From: Chamaecrista fasciculata
Taxonomy: Eukaryota; Streptophyta; Magnoliopsida; Fabales; Fabaceae
Assembly: GCA_003254925.1 (NCBI GenBank)
Contig: QANZ01035721.1
Span: forward strand, 1 to 64,000
Reading direction: 5' to 3'
Length of the DNA: 64,000 nt
The translations under genes were made by a program, and so were the position numbers. A model generated the notes under the pieces. That model saw only the letters and a list, made by a program, of their open reading frames with translations. It was not told where the DNA came from and searched no databases. Below, piece after piece: positions 35,401-46,300 of the stretch (position 1 is the first letter of the stretch; each line of letters starts with the position of its first letter).

Positions 35401-35737
35401 TCTGAAACAGAGTGAGTTGTCCTTCCAATGTCGATACCAATTCAAGGGGTGGCAGCATTTTGGGTCTATTCAGAAACAACGAGTTTCCAGAACCTTCCAA
35501 GAAATTCCCAAAAGGAGTATTGGGAGAGAAGGAGGGATTTGGGTTGTGAAATAAAGCATGTGGGTTAGGGAATGTGAAGTTTGGAGAGAAACCCATGTGT
35601 CGAGGGACATTGAGAATGGGATTGAAAGCAGAGAGACAAGGTTTTTGGTCGATGAAACCAGAAAAGTTTTGGTCTTTGTGGATGGTGGAGTTAGTCCGTG
35701 AAGAGGAAGGAGTGAAGTAGTTGTGGTTTGGCATCAT
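32224..35737 (-). CDS. ICE1/SCREAM-like bHLH transcription factor (subgroup IIIb)
   Basis: Four exons on the minus strand: 35737-35201, 35111-34884, 32639-32469, 32307-32224; phases are all zero and the product is 339 residues. An in-frame TAG seven codons upstream fixes the start. The bHLH domain (about 149-205) has an intact E-box-contacting basic region, H152, E156 and R160 in KHLMAERRRRKKLNDRL, and the exon 1/2 junction falls inside it, as in ICE1. An ACT-like C-terminal domain (256-339) reads NIHMFCQRKPGLLL and ends GFPSMI. VKDE at 235-238 fits the sumoylation consensus seen in ICE1, followed by SP/TP sites (242, 248). ICE1 of Arabidopsis is 494 residues, so the N-terminus here is much shorter. 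The KRAAM docking motif is degenerate (SRVSL, 113-117). The family controls cold-response genes and stomatal lineage; which role applies is not shown. Confidence 0.93.
32722..33203. mobile_element. Degenerate hAT MITE in bHLH intron 2
   Basis: The interior is rich in GAGCCAACTCACGCGAG-type words like the element at 33915-34557. The right end, GACGGCTAT, matches that family. The left end (ATAGAGGTCTCAGCCCGG) is diverged. Flanks ACATAATC (32714-32721) and AAATAATC (33204-33211) agree at seven of eight bases, so this looks like an old copy of the same family. Confidence 0.55.
33915..34557. mobile_element. hAT MITE in bHLH intron 2 with perfect 8-bp duplication
   Basis: A 643-bp element with ends TAGAGCCGTCAAAACGGG and, at right, CCCACTTTGACGGCTCTA. 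The 8-bp direct repeat GTCCAATC lies at 33907-33914 and 34558-34565. The interior has inverted GGCTCACC/GGTGAGCC words. It lies within the 2.24-kb second intron (32640-34883) of the bHLH gene, in which it and the older copy account for about half of the length. Confidence 0.88.
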
Positions 35738-35739
35738 TG

Positions 35740-36049
35740 GTGGAAGATGAAGAAGCTAAGGAAGGAGAAAGAGGAAGAGAATGAGAATAAGAATGGTGAA
35801 GTGATGAGAGAGAGAGATGGAGAAAGACGAGTTTAAGAAGAGAAGAAGAAGACGACGTTACAGAAGGGAAAGGGCATGGGTCTATTATTTTTATGTCAAA
35901 GGATTACGACAAAGCAGAGTCTTCGAACGTTAGACAGACACTCTCTGTTTTGGTCTCAAGTACAGATCACACCTAAGGTGACACTCACTATTATTTTTTT
36001 AACTTAGAAATGGGCCCCTCAACAGAATTTCTTGAGTCAAACAATGACA
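35740..36049 (-). promoter_or_regulatory. bHLH gene leader and upstream region
   Basis: The first 100 bases upstream of the start on the minus strand are CT-rich, typical of a plant 5' UTR. No convincing TATA box or named element can be picked out by eye. Confidence 0.35.
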
Positions 36050-36715
36050 ACTCTACTATACGAACATGGGACACGACATAGAAATAAACACATCGATATG
36101 TTAAATTTTTAAAATTATATAACACGATGCGACATATATTATATATATAAATAATTAAAAATTTATAGATTTTGATGAAACTTAAAAAAATTACAATATT
36201 TATTCATAATATATGTCATTATTTTCTACTGTTTATTATGTTAAAATCACAAAAAATTGATTTTATATTTCTAAACTTATAAATATGTGTTGTGTGATTG
36301 TCGTACGAGTTTCGAACACAGACACGTGTCTGCCACGGTGACACGCACTCAAAATGAAGTGTTCATACTTCATAGACGAAGCCCGACTGACACTAATATG
36401 GGACATGATATAGATACGAACACATCGATATATCGAATGCTTAAAATTACATTACACGATATAAAATATATTTATATATATAGATAATTAAAAATTTATA
36501 GATTTTGGTGAGAACTTTAAAAATTACAATATCTATTTATAGCATATGTCATATGTGTCATTATTTTCTATTATTTGTCGTAATAAAGTTAAAAAAATAT
36601 ATATATATTCTGACAGTTAAGATTATATGTCGTATGAGTGTCGTACGAGTGTTGAACAAAGACACGTGTTCAACACAATGACACACCTGAAATGTCCATC
36701 CTTTATATAAATTTT
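36050..36715. repeat. Tandem pair of CATGGACACGACA-type MITE copies
   Basis: Two direct copies of about 330 bp (roughly 36050-36385 and 36395-36715) share GAACA(C/T)GGGACA, ACACATCGATAT, ATAATTAAAAATTTATAGATTTT, GTCATTATTTTCTA and GACACGTGT words. An inverted third copy lies at 51106-51415. It is a non-coding hAT-like family; no clean target duplication is visible. Confidence 0.55.
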
Positions 36716-37877
36716 TTTTAACTTTTTTGGTCAATCAGTCATTTTAATTTTTAAATTCGTCAATTTTGTTTTGGTCATAAAATTATTCGTTATTCTATTT
36801 TGATTCCAAAATTTTCACATTTGTTTCACTAACAGTCAGAAATGTGATTTCTTTTAGTTTTTGTCATTATTTTCAACTTGGACAGCTTAGATAGATAACT
36901 TCTTTGTCATATGTATCATAATAAGTAAGTTATTAAGGACAGAAAGAAAAATCTTTTTCCTTAGTTACAAATTTGAGAAAAAATTGTAGTTTATTTTTCT
37001 TTCAAATAGTGAAAATTTTTATTTTCTTTTTCTCTTTATAACTCACTTATTATGACATATTAAGAAAAATAGTTCATCTCAAATGTCTATATTAAAAATA
37101 ACAACAAAAATTAGAGACTAACGATAGAACAAATGTAAAAATTGAGGATCAAAATGGAATAAAAAGTTATTTTAAGACTAAAATAAAACTTATCACATAG
37201 TTCGAAGATCAAAATGGATATTTGACCATTTTTTTTGTTACAAAATTCAGAATATAATCAACTTAATATTTTTAATGAAATCTTATTGATATAATGTAAT
37301 GGACATAGTTGGCCAAAAAAAAATGTAATGGACATACGACATACCATCTTTATTTTTATGCATCATTCTTTGGTTTTGTTTTTCTTGGCTAACCATAGCC
37401 CATAAGCTAAAGAATGGAGAGTAATCATTTAATTACAATATTCTTATGTTCCTCCTTAATATTTTGTTCCACAGCAAGTTAATGTTCCTTATGGTACGGC
37501 ACACGCACATCATACTCAACAAAAACCTTTTGTGGTTCAAGCATTTATGGCTTTAACTTTCTGTACCTTTTCTCTCTTTTTTTGAAAGGTGGTAATGCAA
37601 TATAATGCCATTAAAATGTTAAGGAAAGAAAATTAATTAATTATAATTAATGTTGTGATAAACTAAGACTAGAGACAGTTTAATTAAACTCCCCTCGTGC
37701 ATGACTATATCTTCTATTCCTCTATGTACACTTGGCCGAAATTCTACGTTGTTATTTTCATTAAACTCAACAGTTTTATTTTTCTTTATTCTTTTCAAAA
37801 CAAAGAAAATAAAATAATACAATAAATATCTCTTATTTTTCTTTTCTGACACTCTCAGAGAAACGCCAAAAGACTTA
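36716..37877. other. Intergenic, inverted words but no gene
   Basis: 36716-37250 shows loosely inverted halves (AACTTCTTTGTCATATGTATCATAATAAGT versus its partial complement near 37040), probably an old MITE, given here only as a weak signal. The rest is AT-rich. 37780-37877 matches the end of the tandem unit described for 40401-41085. Confidence 0.4.
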
Positions 37878-38431
37878 GGGTGCGTTTGGATGCTCCTTTA
37901 TAATGCCTTTATCTTCCTTTATCTCCCAGTACTCCTTTAATACCAGAGCTACAGTTAAAAATCTTGTTTGTTTCACAGTTATCTCCCCCTCCTTTATTTT
38001 CCTCCTTTATCTCTCCTTTATCTTCTAAAATTACTAACATATCCCTACTCAACTACCTATAATTACCTACTTTTTACTATAAAATAATAAAATACTCAAA
38101 GGACATATTTGTAAATTGTATATTAAAATATTTTTTTTATTACCTTTACAACTTTCTCTCTCCATTCATCTTTTCTTATTATTATTTTTTTCTTACTCAC
38201 ACCTCTCTCTCTCATATTATATTATATTATATTATATTATATTNTACCCTTTTATATAATTTCACACCCTATTTAACATCATTATCACTAAAATCACCCA
38301 AATACCAATACATCATCTCATCTCATCCAATTAAAAAGAATCTCATCCCATCCATTTGGATGAGATTGGATGAGATTGGATTAAAATTAACCGGCTCCCA
38401 AACAGACCCTTACTCTTTCAAACTTTAGTAA

Positions 38432-40400
38432 GGGTGCGTTTGGATGGGGAGGTTAAGTTAAAGGAGGATAAAGGAATGGGGGAGGTAATAAATGAGAGGT
38501 AAAGAATTTGTGTTATAAAGGAGGTTTTTAATAAATGTTGTTTGGGAAAATGAGAGATAAAGGAGGAATTATGATGTGAAATTATTTTAAAGGGTATGTA
38601 ATGATTGTGGTGGGTTGAAATAATTGTATTGGTATTTTAAATTTGTATAGGGTAAAAATGATAAAAATAAAGGAGGATAAAGGAGTGGTTATTTTTTGTT
38701 GGGTTTTGGTGTTAAAAAAGTAGTATGAGTAATGATTGCCTCGAAATTTGTGCTAAAGGAGGAAGTTAATAAAGGAGATTTTTGGAGTGATAAGATAAAG
38801 GAGGATGAAGGTGTGAATGTGGGACCAAAATGTAATTTTTGAGTAGTGAATTGTAAAATTTTGAGGACTAGACTATATATTTTTCCTGTTTACCGTCTTT
38901 TAATTTTATTTTAAAATTTTGATACTACAAAAAATATTACCCGTGTATATAATATAGGAGGGAGCAAAATGTATATTTTCTAGGGTATGAATTATGTATT
39001 TTTCAAAATTTTCTTCTTCAGTAGTTGCAGAACCAAAAATATTAGCCATATACTGAATGATGGACCAATATGTATCTTTTTTGACCCTATTTCAATTTGG
39101 TACCCTGTGGTTTGAAACCTGACACTTTGGTACCATTTGGAGCTATTTTGTAATTTTAACCATAACAAATAGGGGTGTTCGTTGGGCGGTTTGGGCGGTT
39201 TAATATGGTTTTTCAAACCGAACCGCTCGCATCGGTTTGGAGAAAACTCAAACTGTTCGGTTTGAAAAAAAATATCAAACCAAACCAAACCAAACCAATA
39301 TAATGGCGGTTTTAGCGGTTTGGTTTGGGCGGTTTGACCTTTAATTACTATTAATTTTATAATTGATATAAAAAAAGTACCAATTTCATAATATCTGAAA
39401 AATGGCAGCACTATGTTCATTAAGTTATGACATAACAAAAAAAAAGTACACCAAAAATTGAAAATATAAATGTGTACAATGATAATGGAGCCTTGAACAA
39501 TCAAAATCACAAACAGAACATGCAAGTTCCTTTAGTTCCAAACTCTTAAAGATCTCCAGCAATTGACTCCATAAATTGCAATCCAAATAGCTTCATTCTT
39601 GAAAACTTCCAATCCTTCAAGTCAATCTCCTTTCCACCTAGCCTACATAAAATGAAACTTCATGAAAATTCAACTAACAAAAAACATTCATGCTCAATAA
39701 TACTCAATAGCTATTTTGAAATTGTATACATAAAAGCAAAGATGGGCGATAATTCTCTTGCTCTTGTTCTGTAATGCGGCTATTACTTTTAAAGTTTTAG
39801 GTTAAGTTTAATTGGGCTTGGGCTTCATTGGAAATTTAGAGTGTGAAGCCGCCACCTAATACATATATATATATAGATATAATATATTATATTATTTATA
39901 TACATATATTGATATACATGTAATTGCGGTTCGGTTCGGTTTTGGAGAGTGTGAAACCGCCACCGAACCGAACCGCCCAAAAATAAGGAAAATTAAACCG
40001 AACCAAACCATTTGAATGTCGGTTTTGGTTTGGTTTGGTTTGGTTTGGTTCGGTTTAGTTCGGTTCAATCGGTTTGGTTCGGTTTTGAACACCCCTAATT
40101 ACATCATACTACTTTATTAACATCAAAACAAACATAAAAATAACACTCCTTTATTCTCCTTTATTTTTACCATTTTTACCCCTATACAAATTTAAAATAT
40201 CAATACAATTATTTCAACCTACCACAATCATTACATACCCTTTAACATAATTTCACATCATAATTCCTCCTTTATCTTTTATTTTCCTAAACAACATTTA
40301 CTAAAAACCTCCTTTATAACACAAATACTTCACCTCTCCTTTATTACCTCCCTCATTCCTTTATCATCCTTTACCTTAACTTCCCAATCCAAACACACCC
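38432..40400. mobile_element. Long-TIR Harbinger-like element within the composite
   Basis: The first roughly 280-400 bp (GGAGGATAAAGG, GATAAAGGAGG, TTGTATAGGGTAAAAATG words) reappear as complement at 40130-40400. This gives very long inverted arms around a loop that holds a Mutator-MITE piece (39081-39170) and a hAT element (39170-40097). Both are later insertions. Confidence 0.6.
39170..40097. mobile_element. hAT-like element of GGTTTGG/CCAAACC composition
   Basis: Terminal inverted repeats TAGGGGTGTTC and GAACACCCCTA bound a 928-bp element. Its sub-ends are dominated by CGGTTTGG and GGTTCGGTTT words (39185-39345 and 39925-40085). It interrupts a partial Mutator MITE to its left (39081-39169). 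No clean 8-bp duplication is seen. An open frame through the right end (NQTKPNQTKPNQTK-like) only reflects the repeats. Confidence 0.55.
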
Positions 40401-41085
40401 TTAGACCAAAACTCATGCGCATTACATGAATCACAAACATTTAATTTATATTTTAATTTATATAATATTAAAGACATTTTATTATTGGATATTAATATGA
40501 TACGTTCCAAAATATATTAATATTGTTTTTATTTTTCTTTTTTGACACTATGAGAGAAACGCCAAAAGACTTAGACTAGAGCGCATTATATAAATCACAA
40601 ATATTTAATTATATTCAGTACTTTATACAACGTTAGAGACATTTTATTATTAGATATTGATATAATACGTTCCAAAATACATTAATATTGTTTTTTTTCT
40701 TTATTCTTTGAAAACAAATAAAATAAACTAATACTAAAAATTTGAAAAAAAATACATAAAAATTTAGACCAGAGCGCATTACATGAATAAAAAATATTTA
40801 ATTATATTTAGTACTTTGTACGACATTAGAGACATTTTATTATTAGATATTGATATAATACATTTCTAAAAAACATTAATATTGTTTTTATTTTCTCTGT
40901 TCTTTTGAAAACAAATAAAATAAAATAATACTATAAATATGCCAAAAAACTCACACCAAAAGTCATCCTATGATTCATGAACCTCAAATATTATTAGAGA
41001 CATTTTATTCCAAAACGCATCAAGTATATGTGTTCCCATTTTTTTAAAACAAATAAAAAAAAAAATACTGCAACACCCCCTCTAA
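40401..41085 (+). repeat. Diverged tandem repeat, about 4 units of 130-195 bp
   Basis: Units starting near 40401, 40575, 40770 and 40955 share GCGCATTACATGAAT, ATATTTAATTATAT, AGAGACATTTTATTATTAGA, GATATAATACGTTCC and AACAAATAAAATAAA. A partial unit lies left of the Harbinger-like insertion (37780-37877). It is non-coding and AT-rich. Confidence 0.65.
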
Positions 41086-41094
41086 AGACACGGC

Positions 41095-42452
41095 TTCTTA
41101 AGACTAACATTGATTAAGCCTGTTATTCAATCGGACGTGGTTTACAAACTCTCTTGTTTCTAGGCTTCGAAGAAAGTGACGGAGACTATTAACAGGGCTA
41201 TGGTTAATTTTTTTTGGGGATTTAAAGGGGACAAAACAAGAACTCATCTTCTTAACAGGAAAATTCTGTTCAGCACAAAGCATGTGGGAGGTCTGGGACT
41301 TTGGGATACTGGCCTGGTGAACAAGGCTCTTTTGGCAAAACATACGTGGAGAATGCTCAATAATCTGTGTTCTATTGTGGGCTCGTGGGTCAAAAACAGG
41401 TATCTCAAGCCTCACTCTGATTTTGATTTTAAGACCAGAAGCTCGAATTCCATTGTCTGGAAGGGTGTGAGAAATTGTTCCCATATGGTTACGGATAATG
41501 TTAGATGGAAGCTAGGTATGGGTGATAGAGTGGATATCAGAAGCTCCTTTTAAGATGGTCGGCTTGAAGGGTCTCCTACTGGTATTCTAGTAAGTGATCT
41601 AGTTGATTTCTCTTCTTACTCTTGGGATGTGGGGAAGATTCACATGGTTTGTACGGAGGATCAAGCGTCGAACTTACTCAGACATCCAGGATCGGTAAGA
41701 CACATTCTTGACGTCTTGGTGTGGACACCTGTTGCCTCTGGATCGTATACCACCACCGATGGCTTTAGATTCCTAAGTAGTGATAACCATCTAGGTCAAG
41801 GTAATAACACAAACACCTCAACATTTCCATGGAAAGATTTCTCAAAAACGAAAGCTCCTACAAGAGTCCTGCTGACTGTTTGGAAGATTTACAATGATGT
41901 TGTCCCCACCTTTGTCAGCCTTAACCGTCACCATCTGCGCTGTGAAATCATCTGTCCTATGTGTGGCAACACGGATGACTCAATTTCGCACACCTTCCTC
42001 CTCTATAGCTTTGCCAGGGCTATTAGTTTGGGCTACCAATTACCTTTAGGTATCACCCTAGGAATTGCACATTCCGCACTTGGCTGACGAGCTGGATTAT
42101 CCGTTGAAAGCGCAACAAGGACCGGTACTTGGAAGCATGGCTCACCATTCTGGTAAGTCTTAACGCTATTTGGAGTTGTAGGAATGCAGCGATCTGGAGA
42201 AACTCAAAGCCAGATCCATTTTGAGTCATCAAGACCATTCAGTCTTCTGTCTTTTTTTATATTAATGTTTTTTATGGTTCGTTGTCTTCTTCGGTATATG
42301 ACGATAAAGCGTTTGGGTTTTTGACGTCCTCAAGTCATGATGCTAGGGACCGTGAGGTCCACGATGCTAGCCCGGATCACACCTAGTGTCATGACTCATG
42401 GATGTTCGTCTTTTGTACTCCTTCACCATTTTTAATATATCAAAAAAAAAAA
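41095..42452 (+). pseudogene. 5'-truncated LINE (reverse transcriptase C-terminus plus zf-RVT), broken
   Basis: One + frame encodes RLTLIKPVIQSDVVYKLSCF, stop, NRAMVNFFWGFKGDK, GGLGLWDTGLVNKALLAKHTWRM, and after a second stop (41551) reaches the zinc-binding zf-RVT motif C-PMC...SHTFLLYSF, in which the final Cys is lost. Around 42060-42090 the frame shifts and continues to about 42240. An A-tract at 42440-42452 closes it. The layout parallels the longer LINE at 59.4-61.4 kb, so both come from related L1-type elements. The RT catalytic core is absent. Confidence 0.8.
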
Positions 42453-43334
42453 AACTCCTCCATTACTCTAACTTTTTTGTTCCTTTTACAGAAGTTATGA
42501 AAATTTTATGATGAAAAGATGTCCTGCGAAATTATACTACAATATGTAAGAAACCAAGTGAAATGAAATTTGAAAATGATGCTTGGTCATGGATCATCAC
42601 AATTGGATTTGGTGTTTAGTTTTCTTTTGTTTGGAGAACAAATTAAGGAATAAATACCATGACTAATGCATACCTCCTCATTCCTCGTTATCCCCAGCTT
42701 GATGATATGTAGCTTATTGACACAGAAAGTGAGAAAGTAGCACTGTTATTTTCTTCACATTTTGAGATAGTAGAAAATTATAGAGAAGGGCAAGAAAAAG
42801 AAACACAACTTTGTATTTGTTAATTTTGAACTTAAAGAGATCAAGCGCGAACTACGAAATTTTGCATAGCTTAAAAACCCAAAGTTCGATTGAAGTCGAG
42901 GCAACGCATGCATCACTACTAAAAGCTGGGATACTTTCTACTAAGATTATGTCGTAAAAACCTGTCATTGTCACATAGTATGCTAGAGATTACAAGTATT
43001 CTTGCCCTCTAAACTCAAGATTACAGAGTCTCATCCAAATACTGTGAAGCTGGGATAATATTGACATCATCATGATTCATGAACGTAAGTACCAAAGGAA
43101 GAAAAAGCACAAACTTGCTTCCAGTGAATTTGCTGATGCACACCCCAAGTTATATATGACAAAGACAGCCATTTCTGTGCTCCCACCTTCCCCTACTTGG
43201 CCACGCCTCAGTGCCACTAAGGATTAAAGATATGGTCCGATGACGAGTAAAAGAGAGACCGTGATTTGGGTTCAAATGAAAAAAGTACAAACAACATATC
43301 TTAGAGAAGGTAACCAGAGAAAGAGTGGCCCAGT
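42453..43334. other. Intergenic and ClpC 3' UTR
   Basis: 42453-43000 has no recognisable gene. The part nearest 43334 is the 3' UTR of the minus-strand ClpC gene; its poly(A) site is not obvious. Confidence 0.5.
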
Positions 43335-46300
43335 TTATACAGGGAGAGCCTCCGGTAACGACTCAGGGGCACCACTGCTACCGTTGAGAACTATCACATT
43401 CCCGTCAGTGTCCACATCAACTATAACAGAATCGCCCTCTTTGATCTCCCCGGCAAGCATCTTCTCAGCCATGCTGTCCTCCAAAAGTCTCATTATAGCT
43501 CTTCTTAAAGGCCTTGCACCATAACTAGGATTGTAACCTTCCTCAACCACTCTTTCCCTAAATCTTTCTGTCACCTGAAGCTCGATCTCTTTAACTTTCA
43601 ATCTCTCAAAGACCTCCCTCAACATTATATCAGCTATCTCCTTCACCTCCAGCTTTGTGAGTTGCCTGAAGACAATCATTTCATCCAACCTATTCAAAAA
43701 CTCAGGCCTAAAGTACTGTTTCAATTCCTCAGTCACCAAGCTCTTGATTCGGTTATAGCTGCTATCCTTTTCATCATAGTCGATGTCAAATCCTATGCGA
43801 CGGCCTCCTTTCTCAATCACACTGCTTCCAACATTTGAAGTCATAATAAGAAGTGTGTTCTTGAAGTCCACAGTTCTGCCCTTACTATCTGTTAGCCTTC
43901 CATCTTCCAAGATTTGAAGCATCATGTTGAAAACATCAGGATGGGCTTTCTCGATTTCATCAAAAAGTACAACAGTATAGGGGCGGCGGCGAACAGCCTC
44001 AGTCAGCTGACCACCTTCAGTGTAACCAACATATCCGGGAGGTGAACCAATGAGCTTGGAGACAGTGTGTCTTTCCATAAATTCACTCATATCAAGCCGA
44101 ATCATGGCTTCTTCAGAACCGAAGTAATATGCAGCCAATGCTTTTGCCAACTCAGATTTCCCTACACCAGTTGGACCAGAAAAGATGAAGCTGGCAATTG
44201 GACGATTTGGGTTCTTCAACCCAACACGGGCTCGACGTATAGCGCGACTAATGGCTTTTACTGCTTCATCCTGGCCAATGACCCTCTTGTGTAAGGTGTC
44301 TTCCATCTTGAGAAGGCGATCAGATTCATCTGTTGAGACCTTCTCAACAGGAATACCAGTCCAGGAGGAGACAATGTGTTGAATGTCAGCTTCAGTCACA
44401 ACAGGACCTCCGTCCCCTGCCTCATCCTCGGCCTTGCTCATCTCCTTGCCTTTCTCTACAAGTGCTGATATCTGTGTCTTAAGATCCATTTCTCTATCTC
44501 GAAGCTCTCCTGCCTACTCAGAAATTCAAGCAACATCAATCCACTAACCATAGACAATAGAAGGAGATAGATTATTTAAAGATATAAACAATAAATTAAA
44601 ACAAGAAAATAGCTCAATATATTGATAATCAAACTAGAGGAAGTTACTTCAAAATCCTAATGAAACCAACCCTTGTTTTGCTGAAAATATAGTTTGATGT
44701 AAAAAACTACACTAGTTGAATCTTAAGATAAAAGGCATTACCTTTTCAAAGTCTTGGTTACGAACAGCTTCTTCTTTCTCCTTCACAATCTGCCTGACCT
44801 CCTTGTCCAGCTCTCTAGCTTCTTCAGGTAACTGGAAGTACATAAATCTAGCTCAAAAATAGGCAATAGAATAGTTTTCAGCTAAGGTACAAAGTACAAA
44901 GAACAAATATACCTGTGCATGTTGAAGCCGAACCCGGGAACCAGCCTCGTCAACCAAATCTATAGCTTTGTCTGGCAGGAATCGATCACTGCAGGGGACA
45001 ACATTCATTTAAATTCCAGGAAACACTTAGTTAAGATACACAGCGAGAATAAAATAACTAGCTTTCAAGAGCATTTAATCAAGGAAGTACACATTTAAAT
45101 TAGTAGTACAGGAAAAAGATAAAGAAAGGAATGAAACAAGAGACAGAAGGTACATAATTTTAATTGAGATCACTCCTTAATTAGAACTAAACTGAAGGCA
45201 ATGAAATCTTTCAAGGACTGAATTAATGACTATAATCTTCCATGAATCAAAATGATAGATAAGTCAAACATTAACAATGACTATAGATAACGAACCTCCA
45301 GCTTAATTCTAGTTTAAATATGCAACATCGATCAAAGAATATAGCATATTCCAGCAAAGAAAGAAAAGGCAAAATGAACAGAGATAGCAATGAAAAATGA
45401 CTAGTAACAAACCTAATGTACTGGTATGACAGCTTAGCAGCAGCTTCAAGAGCTTCATCAGTGTAACGGAGCTTGTGGTGAATCTCATAACGTTCTCTAA
45501 GTCCTTTCAAAATTTGTATTGTTTCATCCACAGTTGGTTCTGGCACTTTAACTGGCTGGAATCGCCTTTCCAAAGCTGGATCTTTCTCAATGTGTTTCCT
45601 GTATTCATCCAGAGTTGTGGCTCCTATACACTGCACAAATCATAAAGTAAACAAATCTTTAGTATATTTCAAATATAAGCAGCAGTAGCCTTTTTAAACA
45701 CATCCATTAAGAAAGCACATTCTGTTCAATTTACTCTAGGCATGACAAGATCTCCAGAAACAGTTTTCTAAACTAATCATAAGGTATTCCAGATTATAAC
45801 TATTTGAAATTCCAATTTTCAGTGCTAACTGTTTATTGCGGCAGATCATTGAATTAAAACTCTGATCTCTGACAATTAGCCAGTAACAACTCTGCAACCA
45901 TCCATCAGAATAAAATTTAATAGCTGATCTTCAACAGCCTTTTCATATATTGCATAATGGTTAAAAGCTTCAAATCAAATAAAAAAAATTAACAACCACA
46001 AAAAGGAGTGAGCATTCCTTTAGGAAATTTTAAACATAGCAGGGCAATAAAAACACGATACATAAAAGTACCAGACTTGTCCCTTTTGTGGGATAAAGCA
46101 TGTTCAAAGAAGAAGCCCAGGAAAACAATAAAAAACCTATTCATTGACCTATAAGTAGCAGTATATCTATTTTGTATGTGTCGCGAAAAAAATACTACCT
46201 GCAGTTCGCCTCTGGCAAGAGCTGGCTTTAATATATTTGCAGCATCAATTGCCCCTTCAGCTGCTCCAGCTCCAATTAGTGTGTGCACTTCATCAATAAA

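Larger units (their letters stand above)
37878..40400. mobile_element. Composite PIF/Harbinger-like insertion with TTA duplication
   Basis: The ends are GGGTGCGTTTGGATG and, at right, CCAATCCAAACACACCC, flanked by TTA at 37875-37877 and 40401-40403. The uninterrupted target sequence survives nearby as a tandem copy (about 40556-40583: GAAACGCCAAAAGACTTAGAC), showing that the whole 2.5 kb entered this site. Inside, at 38409/38432, a second pair of ends (AAACAGACCC and GGGTGCGTTTGGATGG) marks an internal junction, so the unit consists of at least two related elements. There is one ambiguous base (38244) in a TAT-rich tract. No transposase is encoded. Confidence 0.75.

Noticed and set aside
36716-37250. 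A further hairpin element
   Set aside because: The halves are only loosely inverted, and no terminal motif or target duplication could be defined.
39892-40092. Minus-strand frame of NQTKPNQTKPNQTK type
   Set aside because: It is a translation of GGTTTGGTTTGG repeats at the end of a hAT-like element.
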